DNA of 64,000 bases from Kondoa malvinella (GCA_039545315.1 BCIM01000002.1:275369-339368), one strand, 5' to 3'. Counted from the stretch's first letter, positions 1 to 10,286 are shown. The notes: generated by a model not told the origin, from the letters alone. Translations and numbers: made by a program.

Positions 1-548
1 TGAGGTGAATAGCCTTGGATCTGGTGCGATGCAAGCTGCGGAGAATTGCCATAGTGATGATGCTGAGATGCAAAAATTGGCGAGCTCGTTGAATATTGGT
101 CTTGTCTCGACGAGGCTAGACCATGGGTAGTGAGGTATTCGCGATTAGTGTAGTTTTGCCTGGAGGTTTGTGCATTTGTTGAAGTGAAAGTAGTGCTGCG
201 ATAGTCGTTATCTGCCTGAGGATGTGCAGATGTGAGACGGGAATCGTTATTGTTCGTAGTAGAAGAATTGAACCGAGAGGTGTTATCGTACTGCCTGTTC
301 GTGCTTGTCTGTTGTCGATTGATCCCTTGAGTCGGATGAGATGCACTGGTCCGAGGTGCATACGAAGGCGCTCTGTTGAGACCACTGCGTCCAGCACTCG
401 GCGATACCCTTCCCGAAGGTCGCTGCTGCACTTGTACAGAAGTGCGCGCTCTGGCTGGCTGTGCGGAAGCTCGCTTTTGGGTCGTGCTAGAAGTATGCTT
501 GGCCGGCGGTGCCGGTCTTTTGGCCGTGGAGCCTTTTCGAGCGGGCAT
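1..548 (-). CDS. S/T/Q-rich hypothetical protein, 5' part only (runs off left edge)
   Basis: Reading down from an ATG at 548-546 the minus strand stays open for 182 codons to the window edge without an int​ron or stop. The protein starts MPARKGSTAKRPAPPAK, then is dominated by Ser, Thr, Gln, Asn and Tyr with His-rich stretches (QHHHYGN near the edge). No domain is recognisable; the composition is that of a disordered protein, and any folded domain would lie beyond the edge. A diverged copy of a ~450 bp repeat (see 599-1053) sits about 50 bases upstream of the start, so it may carry the promoter. Other frames here are also long because the sequence is repeat-poor but GC-balanced; this frame is preferred because it has a good ATG and a coherent low-complexity composition. 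Function unknown. Confidence 0.6.
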   Translation of the reverse strand, partial: MPARKGSTAKRPAPPAKHTSSTTQKRASAQPARARTSVQVQQRPSGRVSPSAGRSGLNRAPSYAPRTSASHPTQGINRQQTSTNRQYDNTSRFNSSTTNNNDSRLTSAHPQADNDYRSTTFTSTNAQTSRQNYTNREYLTTHGLASSRQDQYSTSSPIFASQHHHYGNSPQLASHQIQGYSP

Positions 549-598
549 ATCGATATTGGTATCAACAGAGAAGAGAAGGATGGAAAAACGGAGTGCGA

Positions 599-1053
599 TC
601 TGTACAGCATAGCCAAGAAGTTTTTATGCAGAGCGGTGCACAAGCGGTGCATTGACACAAGAGCGGTTAGAAGAAGCCAACTTGGTATCCAACAGCACAG
701 AGCGTAGATACGCCAGGTAGAGCGGTCTAATAAGCCAGATGACTCGGAGGAGCCTTGTGCAAGCCTTTCATACAATCGGCAGAAGCGTTAGACTGTCATC
801 TTGCTGTTCGACCACCCGTTGTTCTGCAAATCCAGGCATAGTAGCCCCGAGTCATAGTCATCTATCAACGGTCTGAACGGATTCGTGCTTTGCTGAAAGG
901 AAGCCAGCAGGAATCCAAGACATGTTTGACAGGCCGAAAAGCGGCGCATCAAGTTGCTTCCTTCGCTTTCCTCTTGCTGTTCTGACCATGCCGTATTCAG
1001 GCTCTGGGCGACTGGGTCATCGGGCCCAAGTCGCTGTCGCAGCGGAGTGGTGA
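599..1053. repeat. Diverged dispersed repeat, left copy
   Basis: This stretch aligns on the same strand with 4545-4990. Shared blocks include GTACAGCATAGCCA, TCCAACAGCACAG, GCCAGGTAGAGC, CTTGCTGTTCGACC and AATCCAAGA-ATGTTTGAC, in the same order and at similar spacing, with many substitutions and small indels between them. Similarity stops near 1053. It lies just upstream of the left-edge gene and downstream of the sugar transporter stop. A short minus-strand reading (YLA-L-SVLLD...) is shared by both copies but is interrupted here, so it may once have been coding. Confidence 0.75.
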
Positions 1054-1217
1054 ACTTGGAAGAGAGCTAATGGCGCTTATGTGACGGCAACTTGTTGTAT
1101 TGAATACAACAATCTTGGAGCAGAGCAGTTCTGCTGTCATAAAGGCGTCTGTATGTAGAGTACATGTGGATGCATTTCCTTGCCAGGCTTCACTATATCT
1201 CCGTCAAAGATCGTATC

Positions 1218-4167
1218 TTACTCCGTTTCCTCGATATGTCTGCGACTCTTCAAGAAGCCCTTGCCAGACTTGCGGTCGACCTTGTCGGCTTCGAGCTCAT
1301 GCTGCTTGACATCAACGACCTCTTCGCCATCTGCACCATCTCTGGGCACAACATATTTCGACCATTGTCGTGCCGGGACCTAGCAGACTTAGTATGCGAG
1401 TAAAGTCAAGATGAAGAAGGGACATACCCGATGAGCGAACATATAGTTACACTCCTCCAGAGTACGTCCACGCTGCAGAGTGAGCGATTCAGTATGCGAA
1501 AGGATTCAGCTGGAGCAAATATACTGTTTCGCCAATGTAAAAGCTATTCGCTAAGGTGAGTGTAGCACAAAAAGAGTCTGAGAAGAGCTCACAAGACAAA
1601 TGCAGCCGCTAAAGCGCATCCGCCAGCGTAAATGTAGCCGCTGCAGAGCGAACACGGTCTTCAGCTTAATCGGTCGGAACGAGACTTGATGGCTTACATC
1701 TTTAAGCCAAGTCCAGCAGATTCAGGATTGTACTAGTCAGATCTAATTAGGACGCCAAGCGATATCTTTACGGAAAATCTACCAGGTATGGCAAAGTGAA
1801 TGTAACCTAAAGTCAGACTGATGAGCATCTGCCGCAACGCATTATATCTCAACTCACCGCCCATGCTACAATCCAGAACGCTGCTGTTCCTATTCCCATG
1901 ATCGTTGATCGGTTAGGTCCAGGGCACACTAGAGCGCGAAGAAAAAAGTCATCCGGTCAGGTAGCTGAAGTTGTGCTTGAGGGTGACAGAGCTTACTCTC
2001 CGTTGCGACACTCCATGCCAATGGTCCTTCGTAAAGGCATGAGCATGCAAAGAGGAAGTGTGGAGTCAATTGAACTGACCCCAGGAAACTGTCGCACAGA
2101 AAGATTAGAATTCCTTCTGCTCAAAAACCTCTTGCGATCCTCCATACCGTTAAAGAAGAACACATAAATGCAGATCATTGCGATCGCAGTCTTGCCGTAT
2201 GCCGGGGGAGGGACTGTGGGAGCAACTTCGGGTCCAGATGCCAACCCGCCGATAATCACTGGCAAACACGGATGTAGACATGAGCTAGGGCACAATCGCT
2301 GTATGATATTGTTGACTTACACATGCTGATGATCTCGATCAAACTACACCACAGTAGCAATGGCTTGCGTCCGACACGCTCGATCTGTGCCATAGGTAAA
2401 TATTTATCCAGCCAACCAGGAGATTAGCATCAAGAAGGAACGCACCACCAAGAAGCCCACGATGACCCCGAGAACTTCAATAACTGTACAGGATGTCAGT
2501 TTGGCGCTGATTTTGACACTTTTGGCCCACGTACTGTCGATAATCTGCACAGGGAGACACAGTGTGAGCAGTATGATCGGACGGGCGTCACATCTCAACT
2601 TGCGATCGTGATAATAAAAGGCTCAGCCAATTCTATGCGTTAAGTAGACATGAGCGAACCACAGTTGCAAATGAAGAGGCTGCAGACTTACGGAGATTGA
2701 CAGCGATGACAGTCGCATAACTATTGGCCCATGAGCACATTCACACGCATCCAATCCTGAAGCGCATACCTGAAGATGAACTGGACTCCACCGATTTGCT
2801 GTCCCGCTAAAATGCCAAAGGTAGAGATCAACTTGCGGCGCTCAACTGGATCTGTAAAGATCTCATGCCATCCACCACCAGCCGCGCGGATCTCCTGGGC
2901 TTTGATGTGGTCCTTCTTGATGAGATGAAACTCCGGCTCAGGCTCATAGTCTGGATTGCTGGCATTGATCTTCTTCAAGCTGCGGTATGCCTTCTCGTCG
3001 CGGCCTTTAGATACGAGCCATCTGGCCGATTCCGGTATAGCGGCGATGAATATAAAGACGATCAGGGGAATGAGAAAGTTGAGACCCTGCGATGCCTATG
3101 TCAGCGGCGAGACCAGCTGTATCAATAGAAGACCTGCGATGGGAATAGCATAAGATGCTTGCCCGTCAATGTGACGGGTGCCCTCGTCGACTGCCGCTCC
3201 GATGACTGAAAGAAGAGATGAGCAATAATGCCTTGGTGTGCAGTAAAACCTTACCTTGACCGATGGCCAGCATCAATTGCCATGAACCGACTATTACCGA
3301 TTGATCAGATTCGCTACGACATTCCAATTCAGGAGTGAACGTACCGATGATACCACGGATAGCTGCGGGAGAAGATTCTGACAAGTACAGAGGAACGGCG
3401 TTACTGAAGGTACTGAGATTTGTGCCATTCAAGTGATCGGAGTAAATACCTGATCATTCCCACGCCAGCACCCAGGACCAGTCTACCGACCGTCAAACCA
3501 GGAATACTTGCATCTGTTGCTAATTGAACGATCGTCCCCAAGCTGACCAAGATACACTAGCGCCGGATTAGTGGTCTGAATGTGAAGAATTTGTACCACT
3601 CACAGCAGCTACGAGACCTCCCTTCCTGCCCAGATACCCACCAACGATAGCAGCGGAGAGAGAGCCGACAAGCTCTCCCACCTGCACGATACTGGAGAGC
3701 AGACTGAGTGTACCAGACGTGACTTGAGGATTTCCATTTGCATCAGTGGTGTCGCCATATTGCCTCAAGAAAGTTGGCCTGCAAAGGTTTTAGAGGAAGG
3801 TCTGAACTGGCGCAACCGAAACTGCTTACATTGCCACAATGCCTGTAAAGTATGTCTAAAATCATGACACGAAGCATGAGCACCTGCTTGAACAAAGAGA
3901 CAGTCGGAGCGCTAGAAGACTGACCCCATCGTAACCCTTTTCACACAGACAGCTTGTGAGATAGACTCTGTCTGTCCAGCAAATGATCTTACGTATAAAA
4001 CAGCGCCTGGAAGAGAATAGACACGATCACGTAAGACAACTTTGGTCCATGCATGAATTCAAAAGGCCATACCGAGAACGAAGAATCCCTATGTCCGTTA
4101 CATTAGTCAGCCATTACAGGTGTAAAGTTCGGCCAAACACTCACACAATATAGAATGCCCTTGACAT
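1218..4167 (-). CDS. MFS sugar transporter, intron-dense
   Basis: This is a proton-coupled sugar porter of the fungal hexose/alpha-glucoside type, expected in the plasma membrane, roughly 500 residues. Spliced exons give the family signatures in order: GYDGTYFTGIVAM in the first helix, GGYLGRKGG after helix 2, GRLVLGAGVGM and PLYLSESSPAAIRG, PESARWLVSKGRDEKA at the end of helix 6, GQQIGGVQF in helix 7, IERVGRKPLL, then GPLAWSVATE, NRSTIMGIGTAAFW, FTLPYL, GYIYAGGCALAAAFVFFYIGE, TRGRTLEECNYMFAHR and the tail VPARQWSKYVV ending GFLKSRRHIEETE. At least 13 introns are needed. The start chosen, MSRAFYIGFFVLGAVLYGYDG, gives a very short N-terminus; an upstream ATG at 4303 opens a short ORF in another frame, so a missed first exon is possible. 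The middle exon near 2404-2600 has more than one plausible splice. No decay is needed to explain any frame change. Confidence 0.85.
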
Positions 4168-4544
4168 GGTGTCGGAACTAACAAGTAAGGTTCAGCAGGA
4201 TGATCGAAGCTCCGGCGGAATGATCGCCAGCGTCTCGCAATGATGGACGCACAATGAATGGTTCCGAAGGTTTCAAACTCGCTACTGGTCCTCCGCCTCC
4301 CATGGTGAAGCTGTTCTCTCGAGTGTTTGGTTGAAGGTGAACCTTTTCCGCTGGTTAGCGCGTCCACCTAAGGAACAGAGCTTTTAGCACGGCATAGGGA
4401 TAATCCAAATATGATTTGAGCGGGGAGCAAGTGACGCGTTGAAGCTATAATTGGCCATTGCAAATGACACGGATAAAGTGACCCTGTGCCTTTGGGAGCA
4501 GCCATGTTGACATGCGAACAGAAAAGAAGAAAAGAATATTAGGG
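4168..4544. other. 5' leader of the sugar transporter with a possible upstream ORF
   Basis: No gene of its own. On the minus strand an ATG at 4303 (MGGGGPVASLKPSEP) reads 41 codons to a TAG at 4178, just before the chosen transporter start at 4167. Neither this frame nor its neighbours joins to the transporter's second exon in phase, so I treat it as an upstream ORF. Confidence 0.35.
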
Positions 4545-4990
4545 ACTGTACAGCATAGCCATGAACTTATCCCTGAGTGGTGCAGAAGCTTGCCATGGTG
4601 AAGCGACATAAGAGCGGCAGAATGAGACACCATGGAGTCCAACAGCACAGAAAGTAAACGAGCCAGGTAGAGCATAATATAAGGAGACGCAAGTAGCCTT
4701 GTATAAGGCTTTCACACGTTGGACCTGTAAAAGCGCTATTTTGACGTCTTGCTGTTCGACCGCCAAGCGCTGTGCATGCCCATGCATAGAGACGGTCCAG
4801 TCATAGCGATTTATCAACGCTGCTAAGGACTCGCGCTTCGCCGGACAGAAGCTAGCCAGAATCCAAGAAATGTTTGACCTAAGCCGAAAAGCGCATCAAG
4901 TCGCCGCTTCATCTTGCTTTGTTCTGGCCATGTTTGTAGCTAGGCTCTGGACTACTGAGCGCAAGTTGCCGTCGCAGCATGAATTTGGCG
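4545..4990. repeat. Diverged dispersed repeat, right copy
   Basis: Second copy of the repeat at 599-1053, same orientation. It sits between the divergently transcribed sugar transporter (start 4167) and small secreted protein (start 5292). Matching blocks keep order and spacing, including GTACAGCATAGCCATGAA, AGTCCAACAGCACAGA, TCTTGCTGTTCGACC, GAATCCAAGAAATGTTTGAC and AAAAGCGCATCAAGT. The two copies flank the transporter as direct repeats about 3.5 kb apart. Confidence 0.75.
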
Positions 4991-5234
4991 GACTTAGGAC
5001 AAAGGGCAGTCATCGAGCCTCGCTGCTCTCTTCAACAAATCTATCTGCAAGCCGAGCACTATCTGTCTGTCACAAGGCATATCATCTGTTCGTGCGCCTG
5101 CTTGTCGACTCTGTATATTGGTCGCCTTGCGACCATCTGACATGCTCTGTACGTTCGTACCGGACGAAAGACATGCCACAAAGGATCAATGTACGCCTTC
5201 TAGACCGCCGCTGCTTCCTTATGCTCTGCGCGAG

Positions 5235-5266
5235 CTCTCTTTCTCTTCTCTTTCATCTCATCTCTA
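5235..5266 (+). promoter_or_regulatory. CT-rich leader tract before the secreted-protein gene
   Basis: A run made almost only of C and T ends 25 bases before the ATG at 5292. Pyrimidine-rich tracts at this place are common in basidiomycete core promoters and mark the transcription start region. Confidence 0.4.
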
Positions 5267-5291
5267 ACCAGTCCATCCAATCAAATTCGTA

Positions 5292-5880
5292 ATGAAGCTC
5301 TCCCTTTCCGCCATCGTCCTTGCCTCATTCTGCGGTCACGCTGCTGCATGGGTACGCCTACAGGCTTTCGAAGGTCCCAATTGCGACGAATCTACGAAAT
5401 TAGCCGAGAAGGAATACACGCTGTAAGCTACTTTGCATCAGATTCGGAACCAAGCAGACTCAACAAAACACATAGCTGGCAAGGCGATGATTTGCTGTTG
5501 GGTCAATTTGGTGGTGATGCGGTCGGAGCTCGTTCTTGGAGAATCGATTCGGACAACTGTATGTCAAGCTGTCTCTGCCTTCACGAATCGGGAATCTGAT
5601 GTTTGCCGAATGCTCAGATCACGGGCTGTACACTTACGCTGTTTCAATCGTACAACGTAATGATGATCCTGACGGTGTACCGGCGCCAAAGTGTAACTCT
5701 CCGCAACAGGGCTTGAAGTTTTACACAAACGGTGGAACGTGGATGTGCTTGAAAGGATTCCCTAACGGTCCAGGCATTCCCGAAGGGTATGGTCAACTCT
5801 ATACGCTATTACGCTTTCAATGCTGAACTGTTGACGTTAGATGTATGGCCAGAGCGGTCTACTACGGTCGTGATCCTTGA
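5292..5880 (+). CDS. Small secreted Cys-containing protein
   Basis: Starts MKLSLSAIVLASFCGHAAAW, a clear signal peptide with likely cleavage after HAAA. Four exons joined by GT-AG introns (donors GTAAGC, GTATGT, GTATGG) give about 140 residues: QGDDLLLGQFGGDAVGARSW, YHGLYTYAVSIVQRNDDPD, then KFYTNGGTWMCLKGFPNGPG and a C-terminus EGCMARAVYYGRDP. Four cysteines lie in the mature part (NC, KC, MC, GC), enough for two disulfides. If the last intron (5786-5840) is not removed, the reading ends 54 bases earlier with a different tail. No family is recognised; it has the look of a small secreted or effector-like protein. A CT-rich tract precedes the ATG. Confidence 0.65.
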
Positions 5881-6068
5881 TCGGACAATTATCCATGTCG
5901 TATCGGTTCTTGTATTAAATCACTATGCATCTTTATTTACAGGTTACTTTTGCCAGGTTATAGATTACATCGGTGCCTCTTCATCCTAGTCCTCGCACTC
6001 TGACTGGATGTTCTTCTTCTGTGCAAGTCCATAAGTCTCCGCTTCAAGACGATGCTCTATCATCTACC

Positions 6069-6364
6069 TCACGAAACTACACAGCACTCAGCCATAGGAT
6101 CCTCTTTCTTCTTCTCTACCAAAGGAACAGGTCCCGCAGGAGTCATAGCGACAGATGTCGTTTTCGCTTTAGGCGTGCTGTGCAGCTTTGTATAGACCTC
6201 GACTCGTGAGCAAGAGGACACGGCGTTTTCTGCGCTAATGCCACTGGCGGATGAAGTGCAGTAGAATGCATTGCTGGCATAGCCTGAGGCATGATCGATG
6301 GCATTGGCTGAGGTGCAATTGGCTGAGGCGCCATAGCAGGTTGGGCGGACATGATAGCTGCCAT
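6069..6364 (-). CDS. Small Pro/Met/Ala-rich protein with C-terminal CaaX box (CVVS), copy 1
   Basis: The first in-frame ATG (6364) starts MAAIMSAQPAMAPQPIAPQP. A 44-base GT-AG intron (donor GTGTCC, acceptor CTGCACAG) joins ...AQKTP to TPKAKTTSVAMT, and the protein ends after 83 residues with VEKKKEDPMAECCVVS. The last four residues are a farnesyl-type CaaX box (CVVS), and the Cys just before it could take palmitate, so membrane anchoring through lipid is predicted. The body is repeats of P, M, A and Q with no folded domain. The next gene has the same plan (MxxM start, QP-rich body, charged E/K stretch, CC-x3 end). Basidiomycete lipopeptide pheromone precursors are short CaaX proteins, but no pheromone repeat or receptor gene is seen nearby, so that role is not claimed. 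An upstream exon cannot be excluded. Confidence 0.6.
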
Positions 6365-6706
6365 CGGTGTATGGACGATGCACAGAGAGGAATCATCGGG
6401 AAGAGAAGAGGCTAGGCTTGCTGTACCGCTAAGGCGATACAAGCGGTGCAATGCACAATGTACGATAATGCTCTGGAATGACGGTCCGAAGTAGAATGTG
6501 CGCAAGCGATGCCCGACTATAGTTCAATGGCAAGTATACCTGTAGAATCAAACGAATAAGCTTTCGCTGACAAGTCGACAAGAGTACTTACGACCAGGTA
6601 GTCACTTGGCACGACAATTCGGGCATGTCCCCTCGATTTGGACGTCCGCTCTGATAAACAGGTGAGCAGACTCAAGCTGTTCATAGAAGATCATTCCTCC
6701 AGGAAT
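6365..6706. other. Spacer between the two CaaX-protein genes
   Basis: About 340 bases without a supportable gene. It should hold the leader of copy 1 and the 3' end of copy 2. No tRNA, repeat or conserved motif was noticed. Confidence 0.4.
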
Positions 6707-6952
6707 CTATGAGGCAACGCAGCACAGCGGCTTCTTTTCCTCTTCTTCTGTCTCCACCACCGGCTGGAGAGGGGTCGGGGTTGCAGCGACAGGAATCTGG
6801 ACAGGAACTGCAGGAATCGGTGCAACAGGTGCCAACGGAGCTGGAATGACAGCTGGCGCCATAACGAAAGCTGGTTGTGGCGGAAAGGCAGACACTACTG
6901 GCTGACTTTGCAGTACTGGTGCCATCGGTACTGTTGGAACCATCGTTTGCAT
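6707..6952 (-). CDS. Small Pro/Val/Ala-rich protein with C-terminal CaaX box (CVAS), copy 2
   Basis: First in-frame ATG at 6952 gives MQTMVPTVPMAPVLQSQP, then alternating Pro-Ala-Val-Ile repeats (VIPAPLAPVAPIPAVPVQIP) and an acidic-basic stretch TEEEEKKP before the end LCCVAS. Length is 81 residues from one exon. The CVAS end is a CaaX box of the farnesyl class with an extra Cys before it. It lies in tandem and on the same strand as the 83-residue CaaX protein at 6069-6364, with the same start and end plan, so the two look like diverged duplicates. Function is unknown; a lipid-anchored surface or signalling peptide precursor is one option. Confidence 0.6.
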   Translation of the reverse strand: MQTMVPTVPMAPVLQSQPVVSAFPPQPAFVMAPAVIPAPLAPVAPIPAVPVQIPVAATPTPLQPVVETEEEEKKPLCCVAS

Positions 6953-7641
6953 AATAGGCTGAGGAGCAAAAGCCGTTTTGAGAAGGACAAGGTACAAAGG
7001 AAGAGATCGTGCCGGAGAAGTCCAAAGGAAAAGATAGGCAGTGCAAATGTTGCTGCGGCAGTGTTTGCGAGAGCAGTGTAATTAGATGAGGTCACCAAGA
7101 CGGAGCAAGTGTGAAGCCAACATAGGATCTTACAATGCTGAGAGAGGAAGGTATTGACCCGAAGAGTAAAGACATGGACCAGAGGGATATCCAACCAGCA
7201 GAGCAGACAGCAGCCTACTTGCGTCTTACACAGCTACCGCTCTGAAGAGAGTCCGAGCCGTGCTGCGAGTGCGCTAGACATAGTCTTCATCTGCTAAAAG
7301 GAAAGAATATGGCATGAGCATACATACTGTATTTAGCGGAAAGAGGCGACCGGTAGCTCGGGCATGGTACTCGAAGAGAGTGGCTTATCCCAACCACAAT
7401 CTTGGAGCTTCCGGTAAGTTGTCCGCAACTTTGGCGTATCGAAAGTAGGCAGTCATGAAGTAGCAGGATCAGCCAGAAATCTGTCTTGTAAGAGTTCCGA
7501 GGTCGAAGGAGCGCAGGACAGAGGCGTGCGACAGGTCAGGATTGGGTACGAGTGGGCACACGAGAAGGATCTACCGGACAATGCAACGACAATGACAATA
7601 CATACTACCAGCGCATGTATACAGAGGACCAAACACAGAGA
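6953..7641. other. Intergenic region
   Basis: About 690 bases between the CaaX pair and the cytochrome b5 gene. Short open frames exist on both strands but none has an ATG, splice sites and composition that fit together. It must contain the promoter of the second CaaX gene. Confidence 0.4.
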
Positions 7642-8409
7642 TCAATTGACGAGTATGCCGACCATTGTGGAATCCAGCATGTTTTCCGCATTGATCCAAG
7701 CGTGCGTTTTCACTAGAAGCAGGTCAGTTTACATCCAATCTGAACCACCGCGAGCTCACTGAACAGCTCCGTCCCTATCTTCTGATCAGCTTAGTTCCAC
7801 TAAGGCAGTGATTAGACATACCGTCCTTGCCAGCTACGCGCATCAATTCAGGTACACCACCAGGATGAAATTTGAGATAGGGCGTAATGTTGTACACCTT
7901 GCCTTGGAAAGCAGACCAACAATCGTCCTTCTTCTTATGCTGCGCTAGTTCCTCCCTCGTGATTCGACTGAGCTGCGTTACTCCTCCCTGTTCTCTCCTG
8001 TATCAGCCGCTAAACACTTTTGAACTTGGATTGCATCAACACTGACCCTCAGATCTTTCCCTGAACTTTTGAGCTTTGCCCAATCCAATTGACTATAACC
8101 AGGTTCCAGCGCTACTTTTCTTCGAGGTTTCTTTGGCACAGCATTGGTCGAAGGAGGCAACCCAAGACCGTTTTGTCGTTGAGCGCTGTTCCTCGCAGGG
8201 AAAGAAGGTTCTTCATCAGATGGTATGGGATCATCTTCTTCGTCTTCGTCTGATGCGGGAGGTGTATCGTCTTGGAATTGAAAAGAAGGTGTTGCTGCTA
8301 TTTGCGCGTTCAAGTCTGCTGAAACTCTCTTGATTGGCTTGGAACTGCCAGACGCAACGGGTATAGGCTGCTGCCTCCAAGCAGACAAGGAGGTCAGGTA
8401 TGAAGTCAT
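7642..8409 (-). CDS. Cytochrome b5-domain protein
   Basis: The N-terminal half (MTSYLTSLSAWRQQPIPVAS...) is low-complexity with an acidic run DEDEEDDPIPSDEE, then KPRRKVALEPGYSQLDWAKL leads into the heme domain. After an intron (donor GTCAGT) the domain reads VTQLSRITREELAQHKKKDD, CWSAFQGKVYNITPYL, KFHPGGVPELMRVAGKDGTE and THAWINAENMLDSTMVGIL before the stop VN. HPGG carries one axial heme histidine; the second is in THAW. Gly-Tyr-Ser-x-Leu-Asp-Trp before the domain is seen in a conserved fungal family of soluble b5-domain proteins. Two more introns lie near 7700 and 7790. The frame is open up to an ATG at 8508, so a longer N-terminus is possible. No membrane anchor is visible. Confidence 0.85.
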
Positions 8410-8989
8410 TGTAGCGGAACAAGGAGGGTGTGGCAAGTCAAAACATGCAAAGCGGATACGGTAACAAGAAACGACGTTTTCCGCGTCGAGTATAGAATTC
8501 GTGGACATTGGTGTCAGACAGACAAGCGCAATCGGTACAGCATACTACGAGAGAGCCAGCGTTAGCGTCTCATTCGCCTACCTCCAAGGCGGCTCTCATT
8601 GCTTTGTCGCAAGAGAAGAGTACATCCTGGACAGCGGGGGAAATCGCTCTGCTTCAAGACTTGGCCAACGTCTTGTCGGAAAGTCAGACGGGTTACAGGT
8701 ATCCAGCCTTTACGTGAAATAGAGGATGAGAGGCTTTCGCAATCATGAAACTCAGGTTATCTTCGAACGGTCACAAGTATACCCTCAACTGTCACCGATA
8801 CCCAGCAGCACAGAGCTCAGATACCACCCTGCGCTGCATATACCCGCTTATTTGTTTCGATTACCACCGAGTCCTGACTGAATGCCAAACCTGGTTTGGT
8901 CGTCGCCATTCCTGTCTCTTCTATCGTTACCTTGTCACATCGCGCCCTTCGTCAGAGTCTCTACTATACCCAGATCTCCTTGGTCCATC
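8410..8989. other. Divergent upstream region
   Basis: Lies between the starts of the b5 gene (minus) and the unknown gene at 8990 (plus). A plus-strand frame at 8520-8717 (EKSTSWTAGEIALLQDLANV) looks protein-like but has no ATG and I found no splice that links it to the next gene, so it is only a possible upstream exon. Confidence 0.35.
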
Positions 8990-9789
8990 ATGTCTACCGC
9001 GATCAATCGCAAGTCTCAGCGCAAAGCAACCGAGTCTCCAGCAGCCTGGGCATCAGATCCTGCTCTAGACCGAGCATCAAACCCAGTCTTCAACGTGCAA
9101 GTAGCACGAACTAAGCGATTCGAAAATCGTCACTGGGCCTATTGGGTTGATATGAACAGAACATCTATCTGATAATCCTCTCAAATGTCAATTGGTACAG
9201 GTAGGTCAAGCTGTTGATGTTTTCCTGTGCCAAGTGACGGGTAGGTTTTGGACCATGAGTGATGTACTGGAAGATGAACCGTGGTTAAAAGTGTTGTTGA
9301 AAGAGGAGGAACGAGATCTTACAGAAGAGGAGAAGGACCGTCTAGGGCGACTCTTTGCGGACGTGTCATCGGTAGCCGAAAGGTTGAGCGGGGCTGCGAT
9401 GGAAGAATGGTTGGCTACAAACGACTTATCTACACCGGGCGGCAAGACTGTCAAAGCTCTACTGCAACGTGAGCTCCAACCCTGAAACTCTGCGCTCTGC
9501 TCTCACCCCGGATACAGTGTCTCTTCGCAATATCTGGAAGGTTCATGGTGTGTCTTTACTCTTGCACTGTCATTATGGAAGCTTACAAGCGGTCTCTGTC
9601 ATTACAGGAATCCTACACACAAGATTACAAGGCGATTGTTCGCACGGTGCAACAGCTGCAGAAGAGACAGAACCTTGTGAGCAGTTGGCTTCTCCTGCCT
9701 GCTGACGTTGGCTGATCGCCCCTTGATAGCGATTGGACACAAGTCATGAAATTCGACTGCATCTTCTACGACAGATCTCTTTGTTCTAG
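8990..9789 (+). CDS. Hypothetical protein
   Basis: Starts MSTAINRKSQRKATESPAAW and continues through introns as NPVFNVQVARTKRFENRHWA, GQAVDVFLCQVTGRFWTMSD, an acidic helical part (LKEEERDLTEEEKDRLGRLF), AAMEEWLATNDLSTPGGKTV, SLRNIWKESYTQDYKAIVRT and LQKRQNLRLDTSHEIRLHLL to a stop at 9787-9789. Four introns fit, one with a weak GTTGAT donor. No domain is recognised; helices with charged heptads dominate. A frame just downstream (about 9961-10055: EVKGRVAQLEELVERHAANL) reads like the end of a coiled coil, in the same phase, so the true 3' end may lie at 10055 through an intron I could not place. It converges on the giant helicase gene. Confidence 0.55.
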
Positions 9790-10286
9790 CAAGACTAGCA
9801 CCTTCAACTTCCCTGTAAACGAAAACACAAGAGCTATCACTGTACGGTTGTTGCACAAAATGGTTGTGCTGAAACGGTCATCGATGGACGTGGCTCTGTC
9901 CACTACTGTTGGCGGCAGCATATTACGAGAGATTCAGCGTAGCAATACTGCAATCGCTCATCTATCGATTCTCCAGCCGAGGTGAAAGGCCGTGTTGCTC
10001 AGCTGGAAGAGCTCGTCGAAAGGCACGCTGCGAACTTGCAACATAGTCCGACTTGAAGTAGGATTCGGTTTTCAGGTAGCACTTTAAAGGGCTATGATCT
10101 GCGACCCTCGTTACCATCCTTCTTTTCTGCTTCTGTTTGCATTCTAATAACTTGACATCTTCCTTGCCCTCCGTGACAATAAGAGATTGGCCTGAGGCGA
10201 CCAGCACCTTGCATGCACGAGGAAACCTATTGCACAAGAATCTGACGTTTTCCTTTTGCTTTTCATCGAACGACTTGAAGTAAAGT
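9790..10286. other. Convergent 3' region
   Basis: Between the stops of the plus-strand unknown gene and the minus-strand helicase. It may hold a last exon of the former (open coiled-coil-like frame to a stop at 10053-10055). Nothing else supportable. Confidence 0.35.

Noticed and set aside
116..775. 219-codon open frame on the minus strand overlapping the left-edge gene
   Set aside because: It begins at TTG rather than ATG, runs across the dispersed repeat, and the overlapping S/T/Q-rich frame from the ATG at 548 is the better gene.
1993..2295. Apparent frameshift in the sugar transporter after IYVFFFN, suggesting a pseudogene
   Set aside because: A GTATGG...GTCAG intron and a following GTAAGC...CTCTAG intron restore conserved sequence in frame, so no damage is needed.
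6069..6952. Calling the CaaX pair mating pheromone genes
   Set aside because: Only the CaaX end and short length fit; no repeated peptide with cleavage sites and no receptor gene nearby, so the name would overstate the evidence.
8508..8717. Open frame with SWTAGEIALLQDLANV on the plus strand
   Set aside because: Protein-like but lacks an ATG and no splice joins it convincingly to the gene at 8990; recorded only as a possible upstream exon.
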